Part shown: piece after piece, positions 33,493 through 44,599 of the stretch
How positions within the stretch are numbered: the first letter of the stretch is position 1
How the letters are laid out: each line of letters opens with the position of its first letter
Origin: Hyposmocoma kahamanoa
Lineage: Eukaryota > Arthropoda > Insecta > Lepidoptera > Cosmopterigidae
Assembly: GCF_003589595.1 (NCBI RefSeq)
Contig: NW_020653993.1
Span: 6,479,528-6,543,527 of the forward strand
Length of the DNA stretch: 64,000 nucleotides
Reading direction: 5' to 3'
Program-made: the position numbers and the translations under genes
The notes under the pieces: model-generated
What the model was told of the DNA's origin: nothing
The model's input: the letters and a program-made list of their open reading frames with translations, nothing else
Database searches by the model: none

Positions 33493-35547
33493 TGATCTGA
33501 CCTTGATGCGTTAAGTGTCGTTTGATCAAGAGTGCCTGTTCACGTTCACGTGACATGGCTGACGAGACATAAATTACCACGTGACGATAATAGCAGTGCA
33601 CTGACCGAATAGCAATGTGCAAGACCAGCCTGCTGAGTAGACGTTTCCTTTGTTTAACATTTAAAATTATATTGTAGATATACACGCACACATGTAAATA
33701 GAATTTGTATAAATAGTCTATAGTCTAGTTTTGAATCCAGTCATCGACGCTGTCTCATTGACGACGTCAGAACACTCCTGACTACAGCATCCTCTCACTG
33801 CGGCCAAGACACCTTTAGCCGTCAGCTTATCAGATCAGTTTGTGAGTCTGTGAGACTGGCAGTGAGAAAATCCACTACTTGCACCCTTATCCTTCGCGCC
33901 TTCCGTCTGTTACTTAGGTCGCATGGTAACTGGCTTCCTCTACCTATCTATATATGTATAGTAGTGTACAGTTAGGGCAAAGCTGTTAGGTAGGATCGTA
34001 GGGTTGTTTGTGATAGGTTACAGCTTTCCCTTAGCATTTCATGTATAGCCAGCTAGCTTTAATTACACCTACAAGACGATACTCAACAGTAACACTCATA
34101 TGACACCCAACAAATACTACACAAAGACAGAGATAAAGTTAGTTGGCTCTACAGTGCCTCATAATTCAGAATTGTCGTTTTTCTCGGTACCTACTGAACA
34201 TGAGAAGTCAATTATATTTTTTTTATGTATTTGTTTATTTGACGCCTTTGTTGAGCCTGCGGTTAGTATTATGAGCGTTAGAGAGGAGCTCCTGCAGCGA
34301 ACTTTTACAAATTTAGGTGTTGTGGATCCAGATAGAACAGCGATTTTTTCAAAATGTTGAAGCGTGACACATTTTGAAACAGGTAAAACCGCCAAACGAC
34401 AAGAGTTGGTAAATTGCGTAATCTAAATTACCTACCAAGGTATGCTCTTCCTCCATAAAATAACAACTTCGGAAAACGTGTCTGGCTGAAGACACATACT
34501 TTTTCATAAACCTCTAGGTAAACCAGAACAATGTAAAACAATTCTTAAATCAATGCATTTATAAAATTATGAAATTTAATAGTCTTAAGTGTAAGTAGAG
34601 TTTGAGCATAAGTATTACATATTAATTCTTTTGTTAGACGCCTGACAGGATGTGAGACCAGCGCTACATACATCTTTTAATCGTTTTTAGTTGCAGTTTT
34701 TGTGTTTAATAAAACAAAATAATAACATTAAAAATAAAACAAACAACCACAACAACAGTATATAAAAAAATGCAATCGAATTCAGAACCTCCACCTTTAT
34801 TTTGAGTCGGTTAACAGTTTTTTTCCAAAATAAGTGATTATCAATTTTTTTCTCATTTTACGATTGCAAGTGACACATCCAGTCCCTCTAGGAATTAAAA
34901 TTACATTCGTATTAACACGAAAAAAATAAATTCAAAATCCAAATTCGAAATATCTTTATTTCCCAGGTAAACAAATTTCAAACGAAGTTATCAAATTAAT
35001 TTTAAGCATGGCTACTTTCTCAATTTTAGATATTCCTTTGGTAAGGATGAGTGAGAAAGGTTAAAGCTAGGTTCTGTATCAAAGTATACTTGTTCACATT
35101 TTTCATTTGTACAGTATTTATTTTAACATATCATTGACAGAAACATCCTGAAACAGCTTAATGGACATTTCTTTACTAGCATTAGAATCCCTTGTGAATG
35201 AGGTCGCTCAAGTAAGTACTTTTTTTTTCATCATCTTGTAAACTTTACATCATTACTTTGCAGTACAATCTACTGCATTAAAAGGATCGTTACATTTCAA
35301 CGTATGTTAATTATAGTTAACCCTGTACAAGTTTTGTACTACCACAAGTCATCGTAAATTTAACATAGTCAATTAATATAATTACATTAAATAATGTAGG
35401 AACTAATTTAATAATAAAATAAAAATAGCGTCAAAATAGTGATGAACTAGACATATAATTATGCATGTCCGTAAAATAATAATATTACATAATAATCAAT
35501 GATTACAACATAGCGAGTTAATTAAATAACCTAACATAGTTAGGTTT
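33493..35547. other. Intergenic, LTR-like and AT-rich sequence
   Basis: 33493-34080 has the look of an LTR or leader (TATA-like TATAAATAGTCTATAG near 33708, mixed GC) but no ends were set. 34.1-35.5 kb holds only short unconvincing ORFs. Confidence 0.35.
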
Positions 35548-36075
35548 TCGTAATTGTTACACATGGTAACGGAACGTTACAACGTTGTTCAATTCATTTT
35601 AGAATAAATCGTTTTTTCAAATTTAACATTATAAAAAAATTACAGAAATAATATCTGCAGCAAATATATCCTATTCCCGCCTTCGCTGCACGGGAACCAA
35701 TTCCTGTGGTCTTCCTTCTGCGCCGGCAATTACACAGGGGAGTACTATACTCGGAAGCGAAAAACCATAAATCTTAAGGCTCGTTACCACGACTCGTGTA
35801 AAAATAAATTTATTTTTTTATATAATCAAAATTTTAATTTTAAATTGTAAATTATTTTTTCTTCTTATTACAATTATTTCAATTTTCGGCTATCTTTGTT
35901 TAATTTTATACCCTCTTAGGGAAAATAAAACTAGGGAATCGAACCCGGTACAACAAACGAAATGAAACCATTGTTTATTTTTCGAACAAACCAACGCCCT
36001 TTACAGGTTTCATGATCACGGTCAAAAATAAATATACAAGATTTAGTACCACAAAAATAGTTTTATTTCCAATTA
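35548..36075. repeat. Degenerate foldback repeat D
   Basis: The left fragment near 35548 (TTTTCGTAATTGTTACACAT) and the right part at 35955-36075 (GAACAAACCAACGCCCTTTA, CAGGTTTCATGATCACGGTC) match repeat D in decayed form. Confidence 0.5.
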
Positions 36076-36104
36076 TAATATACATAGATTATAAAATCAT
36101 TTAA

Positions 36105-36552
36105 GTAACTGTAGAGCTCCTTGTGAAAGAGTTCGTCCAAGGAAGTACTGCCACCTTAACCTATTTCTGCCGCCAAGCAGTAATGTGAGCATTGCTGCGT
36201 TCCAGTTTTGAAAGGTAAGGGTGCTGGTGAAATTACTGACCCATGGGACTTGCAACTTATGTCTCAGGGCGACAGGCGCAGTGGCAATGACCGCCACACC
36301 TTTGCGATTTAAAGCTTTGAATGGTACTGCAACTGTTATGGATAGGTGTGTAATTATTAATACAAAGATTCAACACAGAAAAAATTCCTTCAATCCGGCC
36401 GGATTCGGACCAACTTCTAGCAAACCGTGCCAGACGCTATGCCAACTAAGCCACGGAACGAACCAGCAGACCTCACGAATTTTTCCATGTGCTTGTTGTC
36501 GGGTCTTTGTATTTGGTTTTCATCTACTTTTTAGCCGTAGCGCCATCTAGGT
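36105..36552. mobile_element. Family C repeat abutting SINE family B
   Basis: 36105-36350 is a plus-strand family C copy that ends at GATAGGTGTGTA. It is followed directly by a minus-strand family B SINE (36351-36552; GGCCGGATTCGGACC, GCCAACTAAGCCACGG on plus). The SINE has replaced or cut the end of the family C copy. Confidence 0.7.
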
Positions 36553-36802
36553 AACTTTACAGCTACCAGGCCTGGCGAGAGATGTCGCTATTATCTGTAA
36601 TTATATAGGTGTGTAGTTTACCATCATTATTAAAAAAATCACGTTTCTTTATTCTTTAACAGAATAATAACACATTATCCTACAAAAGGTTTTTCAGTCG
36701 ATCAAAATATTTTCTCTTTAGGCTCGTTTTTTAAATCACCATAGGTGAATAAGTCGGGCCGATTAGGATGTTTTTAAGTGAGTGCCAAGCGTCGCAGTAC
36801 CA

Positions 36803-37205
36803 CGCTAAGAGCGCGTTCCCATTATGTCGTCGTGACGACAAATAGTCATGCAGTTTAAAGTGTCGTGGCTTGTGTATTTAAATGGGGTTGTTCACATATA
36901 GTACATAATGATTACCTAACTGTCATTCACGACTTTTTTGACGTTACGACGACAGACTATCAAGACAATGGGAAGCGCTATAACGACAGTCGTCAGACGA
37001 TAAATAAAACGTCACAATAAAAATGTGACGAAAGATAACTGCAGCTACTGTTGTCGTCACGTTTTATTTGTCGTTGTCTCATATCTGCAAACGACAAGGC
37101 GGCTGCCGCGAAACGATAAATTGTCGTCACGATCCAGTGGGAACAGCCAGGCATGACTGTCGTTCAACGATAAAAAAACGTTACGACTTAGTGGAAACAC
37201 GCCCT
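36803..37205. mobile_element. MITE with many CGTCGT/ACGACG palindromes
   Basis: The left end is AGCGCGTTCCCATTATG and the right end CTTAGTGGAAACACGCCCT, an inverted pair. Inside, motifs such as TTGTCGTCACGA and GACGACAGACT recur in both orientations. A sister copy is at 39507-39944. Confidence 0.75.
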
Positions 37206-38231
37206 CAGTCGTCTTGTGAAGCGGGTATTAAACCTCTCATACATTTTCAAAGCTGTGTAAGTTTTTCGTGTGAATGTGATTACTGCCACTTTACCCATTT
37301 TGATCGCCAAGCAGTAACGTGTGCATTAATTACTGCGTTCCGGTTTTGAAAGGAAAACTACAGGCACTTCTGGTACTTATAGTACAGAACAAAATTTGAA
37401 AAATCGCCTGATGCTCACACTTGTATCTTGATTCTTCCTTTGAATGAATTTTTAAGTTTTGTGCGCCCCCGTGTCCCTCGGTGTCCCCGCGGCGGTCAGG
37501 TTCGTTTCGTCGGCGCAATTGGTGTGATTTTTGGGCACATTATTAATGTATATTATTATAATCATCATCAGTCCATCGCAATCCAGTGCTGGTATTGGCA
37601 TCTCCCAATATGCGCCATTTGACCCGGTCCTTGTCGCATCTATTAGCTGTCTTGTAACCTGTGGCAGATAGTCACGACATCTGACCAGAAGACCAGCGTC
37701 CTGCACTACGATTGACGAGTCATGGCCTCTACTCAAGAACACGTTTCACCCGCCAGCTAACGGTTCACTTCAGCTTTCTTACTCTTGTCAACTACATTGA
37801 TAACTTTGGTTCACTGTCGGATAACTTTATTTCGATTCTTATCATTATAGAAGTCCCACAATGAGGCATAGGTCTCCTCTCACAATGAAAGGTCTTAGAC
37901 TGGAGGTCTCAAGCTGGTTCAATGTTTTATCTTGAATTGCTTTGCAAATGTGTGCAGGTGCACTGTACGCGCACGCGCGTTGCACCCCTTACAGTTAAAT
38001 ACATGTTATTATATGTGACGCGCAAACGGCACGCGAACAGATCGCACAAGTAATGCACGTGTGCAGCTCGCGAGCTCTTTCACAAACAGGCTCATTAGCC
38101 AGATCTATCTATCTAACATATTCCAAAGGGTAATTGTTTTTTTTAACACGACATCTTAGGACTATGTTATTTGCACTATCTATTTTAGATTTTCGTCTCT
38201 ACAATAAAAATATCTATGTTATTATTTATTA
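37206..38231. other. 3' flank of gene D with repeat fragments
   Basis: 37262-37362 is a partial family C repeat. 37550-37745 holds a dispersed-type sequence (AGTCCATCGCAATCCAGTGC) of unknown class. A polyadenylation signal for gene D, AATAAA on minus, lies at 38225-38230, directly after its stop codon. Confidence 0.5.
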
Positions 38232-39026
38232 TCATCCATTATTATTATTATTGTTATTATTATTAATGTTATAATTCCAATTACAGTTGTTGTTGTTGTT
38301 GTTATTGTTATTGTTGTTGTTGTTGTTGTTGTTATTATTATTATTATTGTTATTATTATTAATATTAGGACCGCAAGGAAAACAAAATGGTGGGCACGGT
38401 GGAAACGGATTTGGGCACGGTGGAAACGGACATGGGCATGGTGGACATGGGCACGGTGGAAACGGACATGGGCACGGTGGGCATGGAGGAGGCGGAGGAG
38501 GCGGAGGAGGCGGCGGAGGTGGCGGAGGTGGCGGAGGAGGCGGCGGAGGTGGCGGAGGTGGCGGAGGTGGAGGAGGCGGAGGAGGCGGAGGAGGCGGAGG
38601 AGGCGGAGGAGGTGGTGGTGGCGGTGGTGGCGGTGGTGGCACTGGTGGAGGACACGGCGGTACTGGACAAGGTGGAGGACACGGTGGCCACGGACAAGGT
38701 GGAGGACACGGTGGCCACGGACAAGGCGGAGGGCACGGCGGATTAGGGCAAGGACAAGGACATGGATCTGGACATGGCTGCGGACAGAATTCGATTTCAC
38801 ATCTAGTGACACAAACCTCTTTAAAATGACACTTGAAAGATCTACAGTTGTATTCCATGCATAGTATTGCGTAGACCGCGGTACAAGATCTTATGCATTT
38901 TTTAGCAACATTGCAAACATCATGGGGTCCAAAATCTTCGCAACCGCAATCACAGTCCTGGAAGCTGTGACTTGCTTGCAACTTTTTGTTTTTAAAGCTT
39001 TTGAGTTGTTTGGTGGCTAACGTACA
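38232..39026 (-). CDS. Gene D, main exon: twin-CX3C domain with Pro/Cys and poly-Asn tails
   Basis: Entered at GATTTCAG in phase 0; 264 codons and a TGA stop. It begins CTLATKQLKSFKNKK, followed by the cysteine domain: CDCGCEDFGPHDVC, KKCIRSCTAVYAILC, MEYNCRSFKCHFKEVC and VTRC. Then come Cys/Pro repeats (CPQPCPDPCPCPCP, PPCPWPPCPPPCP), a run of about 65 almost pure prolines, a second Cys/Pro block (CPCPFPPCP) and an Asn homopolymer tail broken by CNWNYN. With the signal exon and one microexon the protein is 293 residues. Both homopolymers lie on triplet microsatellites, so length polymorphism is expected. Composition suggests an extended, disulphide-cross-linkable extracellular protein (inference). 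The plus-strand ORFs over the same DNA are shadows of the repeat. Confidence 0.85.
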   Translation of the reverse strand, partial: CTLATKQLKSFKNKKLQASHSFQDCDCGCEDFGPHDVCNVAKKCIRSCTAVYAILCMEYNCRSFKCHFKEVCVTRCEIEFCPQPCPDPCPCPCPNPPCPPPCPWPPCPPPCPWPPCPPPCPVPPCPPPVPPPPPPPPPPPPPPPPPPPPPPPPPPPPPPPPPPPPPPPPPPPPPPPPPPPPCPPCPCPFPPCPCPPCPCPFPPCPNPFPPCPPFCFPCGPNINNNNNNNNNNNNNNNNNNNNNNNNNCNWNYNINNNNNNNNNG

Positions 39027-39424
39027 CTGAAATCATTAATTGCGTGAAATTAGAAACATTATCTTCTTTGTGAGTCAAGCAAAGTTGTAACTAGTTTCTT
39101 TGAGAAACCTTATCATAGAGCCTGCGTTATGTCCATGTAACATTGTTTTTATTAAATAATAGTAAAAATTACCTCGAATTCGAAAAAATCATAAATGTTT
39201 GAAACTGATTTTGCAATATATAAAAGATCCAAATCAGAATCTGAATTTTGCATTGTTTAAATTTTCCACTAATGCCTAGAAGATATCAATTACCCATCGA
39301 TGAGTTTCAATACGATTAATGCGTACAATAGACTGAAATAATACAATGTCCCAACATAGTAAAAGGAAATAACTTAGAAAACTACATATTAACAAAACTA
39401 ATGGATAACTCTAAGCTGTCTCGT

Positions 39425-40110
39425 AAGTTAGGGCTCCACCCCAATGTTGTGTATATTCTAAGGATTCGCACAAAGCGTTTCACGTCCACATTTTTAAGGC
39501 GAACGGCTAAGGGCGCGTTCCCATTATGTGGTGACGACAGATAGTCGTGCGGTTTATAGTGTCTCGACTTGTATATTTAAATGAAGTAGTTCACACATAT
39601 AACAACACGATTAACTGTCGTTCACGACTTCTTTGACATTACGACGACAGACTGTCGTGACAATGGGAAGAGCTAGACGACGGTAGCCAGACGATAAGTA
39701 ACACGTCACGATAGTTAATCGCAACTTCAAACGATTCTGTCGTGCAAACGACAAGGTCTGGCTGCCGTGAACTGATAAATTGTCGTCACGATCTAGTGGG
39801 AACAGCTAGATACGACAGTCGTTCAACGATACAATAAACGTCCACGACACTGTCACGATAGATAATCGTGATATGGGAACATGCTAGACCCGACAGTCGT
39901 CCAACAATAAATATAACGTTACGACATAATGAGAACGTGCCCTAAGGAGTGGAATTCCCTGCCTGCAGACTTATTTCCCGAACTTTATGACTTGGGCCTT
40001 TTCAAAGCGAGAGTGAATAGGCATTGTTTAGGTGTCCTTGCTACATCGACGACCTCATCGTTACTTTCCATCAGGTGAGATGGAGGTCAAATGCGCATTT
40101 ATTTTTGTAT
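39425..40110 (+). pseudogene. LINE C-terminal fragment interrupted by a MITE
   Basis: Before 39506 the plus strand reads GLHPNVVYILRIRTKRF; after 39945 it resumes with EWNSLPADLFPELYDL, then LFKARVNRH. The continuous version of this LINE end exists at 59.94-60.29 kb, which shows that the MITE at 39507-39944 is an insertion. Confidence 0.75.
39507..39944. mobile_element. MITE with TAA target duplication
   Basis: The ends are GGGCGCGTTCCCATTATG and, on the right, CATAATGAGAACGTGCCC, an inverted repeat. TAA flanks both sides. It is a sister of the 36.8 kb element. A 3 bp TAA duplication fits the PIF/Harbinger superfamily. No transposase. Confidence 0.8.
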
Positions 40111-40315
40111 ATGGAAAAGATAACTTACGAACTTAAGTGGGATTTTGCTGTACATATTTCATCCGTCTGTGGTCTCCACGGATTGTGGTGGTGGTTCCTA
40201 ATCATGAGATTAAGAAACAACCGTAATCTCATGATCTCGGACTGGCTGGAAATATGTCGAGCAAAAATTTGACTTAAGTACGTGAGTTAACCTTTACTTA
40301 ATACGAATAACTTAC

Positions 40316-40339
40316 ATTCGGATCAAATTTTAACCGCTT
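40316..40339 (-). CDS. Gene D microexon 2 (24 nt)
   Basis: Acceptor TTTTGTTTTAG, donor GTAAGTTATT, phase 0, codons K-R-L-K-F-D-P-N. It is nearly identical in plan to the microexons of B and C. Confidence 0.75.
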
Positions 40340-40399
40340 CTAAAACAAAACATTTTAAAGATTTTTAGGACATAAGTACTTAGAAACTTAAAGGTAAAC

Positions 40400-41940
40400 T
40401 TGGTAAAGAATGTATGTAGGTGTTAGAAAATTAATACAATATCTGAGCGACAGTAACACATGATTATTCTTTTTTAAACAGATGTAATGGAATGCAGAAG
40501 CAATTGTGTAAGAGAGAAATGGAGAGTGCTACATGATAAGCCCGAAACATTGCTATCAAATATTTTTTTTATATAGTTAGTTCTTATTCGATGAAATATT
40601 ATCTTTTTCTCTCTGAGTCAATCAATGTCACGTCACATTATATCAGAATGTGGTCTGTGATATCATCTTAGACTATGGAATTCATTGACTTACAAATAAA
40701 TGGACGACGGGTCTAATACAAAAACCACGAAAAAAATGTCCCAAGTCAACCTATTCGAAATTTAAATTGTAATGTCATCGCAGTATCGCGCTTAGAAGAA
40801 CAAATGAAGACTAAAGCGGAGTGTCGCGCTCTGTATACGAATTTAGCGCCTTACAAGTGCGGACACTTTTTAGCGCGGACCCGACGTCCATATAAATTGT
40901 AAGTCAATGATGGAATTTTATTAATTATTTTCCATCCTCTAAGGATATCATACAGGGTACTTGTTTTAACAGGGTTTGCATATACATATTTTTAATGACT
41001 GTATAAATAACAACTGATTTTGAAATAAATATTTTTTTATTAAAAAAATAGAACCGATTTCAAACTTTGCTTATGTTTACATACATACAAGCTGAAACTA
41101 AAAAGTTAACAATAACAAGGCGCGAAAACGGATTCATCCCCTAATTTGCTACCCTTAGAGGTGGAATATTTTCTTCAAATTTAAATGTGACCAATACTGA
41201 TACCCTCTTTCAAAAAAAATATCATCAAAATGGGTTCACAAAAAATACTTTTTGAAGTTAGTTAATAAAATAACATACATACATAATTATGATACATGAT
41301 ACATACATACATACAGAAAATGACTTCGAGGATTTACAATATTGCAGTTTGTTACCTTCCGGTTTGTGTTGATGGTATTATAAGTAAATATTTTCCCCGA
41401 TAAACTACATTTTTACAGTCTAAATACCATTATTATCAAAGAGAAAGAGTCTCAGTACGCCTAACACGTGTAACTAAATTATTAGTAAGTAATGCTATAT
41501 CTACCGTAATAAATCCATTTTTAATAAATTCAAAACATTTAAAAAAAATTTATTAATTTACAATAAATCCAAAATTTGCTCTCCATGTACAAAAATTAGG
41601 TTAAACTTATGTAAGTTTATCCTGATTTTCCTTATGTAGTTTATCCTAACTTGTGTAAGGTTACTGATTTTCCTATAAGGAGAGCAAATTTTTTCTAATT
41701 GCAAGGAAGTTAGAGTTGTTATGTGATTATAAAATTTATATAATAGCCACCCTTCGAGGTGGAAAATTTTCTTCAAAATTAAATGAGACCACTACTGAGG
41801 TACCCTCTTTCCAACAAAAAAGAATCATCAAAATCGGTTCATAAATGCCCGAATTATCGCGTAACATACATACAAATAAAACATACAGTCGAATTGTAAA
41901 CCTCCTCCTTTTTTTGAAGTCGGTTAAAAACGAATACAAT
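40400..41940. other. Gene D intron, no further exon seen
   Basis: AT-rich. 41140-41290 and 41745-41930 are two related stretches (TAGAGGTGGAATATTTTCTTC / TTCGAGGTGGAAAATTTTC, each followed by a ...ACCCTCTTTC(A/C)AA motif), a dispersed repeat of unknown class. The first is followed by CATACATA microsatellite sequence and the second ends near GAAGTCGGTTAAAAAC. Confidence 0.45.
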
Positions 41941-41957
41941 TTTCTGATTGAACTTAC

Positions 41958-41981
41958 ATTTGAAGCAACTTTGGGCCGCCT
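41958..41981 (-). CDS. Gene D microexon 1 (24 nt, diverged)
   Basis: Acceptor TTTGTTTTAG, donor GTAAGTTCAA, phase 0, codons R-R-P-K-V-A-S-N. It has the same length, phase and flanks as the K-x-x-K-F-D-P-N microexon but a changed peptide. Gene D therefore has two in series; they may be alternatives, both included, or this one may be decaying. Confidence 0.6.
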
Positions 41982-42115
41982 CTAAAACAAATCATGCAAA
42001 GTTGTTTGAATTTTAGTTGGTATTTAAGGAATGTCCAACCTCCAGTAAAATACGTTTTTTTCTTCTCCTTTACCTTAGTCTGTAAATTATAATTTCATAA
42101 ACCATATCACAAAGG

Positions 42116-42420
42116 TTTTTTTTATAACATCAAGTGTCGGGACGAACAAGTCGTGCTGATAGTAAGCTACACGCCTGTCCATAACAGTTACAGTGCCACT
42201 CAGAGCTTTAAATTGAAAGATCTGAGGGGCAATACCACTGCGCCCGTCACCCTGAGACATAAATTGACAAGTCCCATTTGTCTTTAATTTCACCAGCACC
42301 CTTACACTTCAAAACCGGAACACAGTAATGCTGATATTACTGCTTGGCGGCAGAAATAGGTAAGGTGACAGTACTTCTCTGGACGAACTCTTTCACAAGG
42401 AGCTGTACTGCTTCTAGGTG
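42116..42420 (-). repeat. Family C repeat copy
   Basis: A nearly full copy in reverse orientation, from GTCGGGACGAACAAGTCGTG to GACGAACTCTTTCACAAGGA. It lies in the first intron of gene D. Confidence 0.75.
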
Positions 42421-42877
42421 TTCTCTTTAGTTTTAAACCAAAATTATATTGTCTATGGTGCTCGCTACTGAACTGATAAATTAAAAAAAATAACGTCGTT
42501 ATTTTGCTAATTAAAATATCAAATATGACACTACTCAAACTCAAACGCTATTCTCTCTCCTGATTGATTAAATTGGCCTAAAGGTCTTGCAACCGGGCCA
42601 TAAACTTTTATAAAAAAAAACGGTCAATTCTATCTCTTTGATTTCTTGTTATGTAACATTTGTTTGACTGTCGTTTCAGTTTCTTGCCATGGATTGCTGT
42701 CAAGATATACATTAAATATTGATGGTGTTTCATTATTTTATGTGCTTGTAGAAAAAATATCGTATGCAACCATTACTTAATTAGGTCTTAAAATCTCGTA
42801 CGTTTTACTTTGGCCACTCGGCAAGCACGACTTTGAGAACCCTCATTATACATAGATTGCATAAAATACTATTTTAT

Positions 42878-43265
42878 AATTATTAATACAAAGATCGAAC
42901 ACTCAGAAAAAAATCCTTCAATCCGGCCGGATTCGAACCGGTCGTCTTCTAGTAAACCATGCCAGACGCTATGCCATTCAATAAAACACTTAATAACAGT
43001 GAACAGCCATATCTCTAGCCAGGGCTGAAAGCTGTAAAGGAGCCTAACTGGGTGACGAAATACTTTCACAGATTTCTCAAATAGGCGCAACGGCCAGAAA
43101 GTCGTTAAAAACCAGATATAAAGATTCGACAAGCACATGGAAGAATTCGTGAGGTCCGCTGGTTCGGTCGTTTGCTAGAAGACGTCGGTTCGAATACGGC
43201 CGTATCGAAGGAATTTTTTCTAAGTGAAGTGAAGTTTTCGATCTTTGTATTAATAATTATAACAA
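42878..43265. mobile_element. Two SINE family B pieces in opposite orientation
   Basis: 42878-42976 is minus (GGCCGGATTCGAACCGG on plus). 43093-43265 is plus, ending TTTTCGATCTTTGTATTAAT. CATTCAATAAAACACTTAAT follows the first piece (42976) and recurs near 43318, outside the second piece, so the segment may be a local duplication or inversion in the gene D intron. Confidence 0.6.
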
Positions 43266-43703
43266 AGTAGAGTAACTTCACAAAAAAATTAATATCGTGG
43301 CAGTGAAACATCCTGGCATTCAATAAAACACTTAATTGCTCTTTTATAATATTAAAAATTGGACCAACAGGTATTGGGGGATCCTGTGCAAAACGAAAAT
43401 TTTATTACAAACGTAGTATTAAAAATCGAAGAAAGCCGTAACAAGAGAAGACAACAAACTAAGTGAATATAGGGGAGTCCCGCACGAAGGTCTATGTAAC
43501 AGGGAAACATGACAAAACAAAAAAGTCTAGTACTTAATTTAATTTTGATTCTATAATTCGACTTTGAATATTAGTAATTGAATATTATTATTAATAATAC
43601 TATTTGTTTTAAGCCTTTAAAACGGGAACCAAACACTTTAAAATTAAATATCATTACATTTCTTTTTTGTTATTTAAAAAAAAAATCTCGAAGAAAATCT
43701 TAC

Positions 43704-43766
43704 CAACGTTTCACTAAAAATGGGTAATAAACACACAAAAATAAAATAAAATAAATGTATGTTCAT
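43704..43766 (-). CDS. Gene D, exon 1: signal peptide
   Basis: The ATG is at 43766. Twenty-one codons begin MNIHLFYFIFVCLLPIFSE and end at GTAAGATT in phase 0. It is homologous to exon 1 of B and C (shared MN, LLPIF). The intron to the main exon is about 4.7 kb including the two microexons. Confidence 0.75.
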
Positions 43767-43790
43767 CTTTGCTACATTTGGAACATGAAA

Positions 43791-43900
43791 TAAGAATTCG
43801 TAATATAAAATATCCACAGCATTTATTCAAACACTTTATATTAAGATGGTGTTTACAATATGCAACATGGAGAATTAATTGCCTAATTAAAAACAACAAC
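43791..43900 (-). promoter_or_regulatory. Conserved upstream block of gene D
   Basis: Toward the ATG: TTTTTAATTAGGCAATTAAT, CATGTTGCATATTGTAAACA, TTTGAATAAATGCTG, GATATTTTATATTACG. It matches the B and C blocks in order and spacing. Confidence 0.65.
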
Positions 43901-43920
43901 ATCAAACAAACGATACACAG

Positions 43921-44599
43921 AAATAGCGACCAAAAAATAACTTCGTTTAGATCTCTTGTTTTCTGTAAGTTGTCATACCAAGCGACATAAATGTGGGTGT
44001 ACATAAATAACAATAATAATCTTCATTTATCTTCAAGCATGGTTTCTTAAATAATAGTTGCTGGAGCCTCCTTTTAAGTGTAACCAGGAGGCGCCGTTCT
44101 TTCTTAGGTACACGTTTCAAAAGAAACTTAATTGGCTAACTTAACCAACCAAAAAATAATTACTAAGTACTTAATTAAATATATAATAGTAAATAATAAT
44201 ACAAAATTACACACTAAACTCACTTCCTTTTTGTATTAGCTTATAATCAGTTATTTCGTATAATCGTTATCAAACATGGTCCTCAGTTATTTTTACTAAG
44301 GTAAACTGGTCGATTTGTAGTGAAATAATTGACGACACCCGTCAATTGTTTCGAATTCGGACACGCCAATCGCACCGCAGTTGTCACAGTAATGATTTGG
44401 CAGAATGGCATGACATTTCGTCTCTATTGCTGGTTATATACTCGATGGCTACATCCCTGTCCATAATAGTTCATGCCTGTCAATGCGGAGCAGTGCACTG
44501 TCGGATTCGGATGTGCTCCACTACACAGTAAGAATTATAAAAATTCGCGACACGCGCGGCAATAGCCGCTGCGCGTAATTGATTATGGGTTCCCAGCAA
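43921..44599. other. Divergent intergenic region, part 1
   Basis: Between head-to-head genes D and E. AT-rich, with no recognised element up to about 44.3 kb; after that the sequence becomes TE-like. Confidence 0.4.

Noticed and set aside
38287..38829. Plus-strand Leu-run plus Gly/His-rich ORF, and the His/Leu/Arg- and Ser/Thr/Ala-rich minus ORFs in the same place
   Set aside because: Shadows of gene D's triplet repeats in other frames. Only the minus frame with the cysteine domain joins a valid acceptor, signal exon and microexon.
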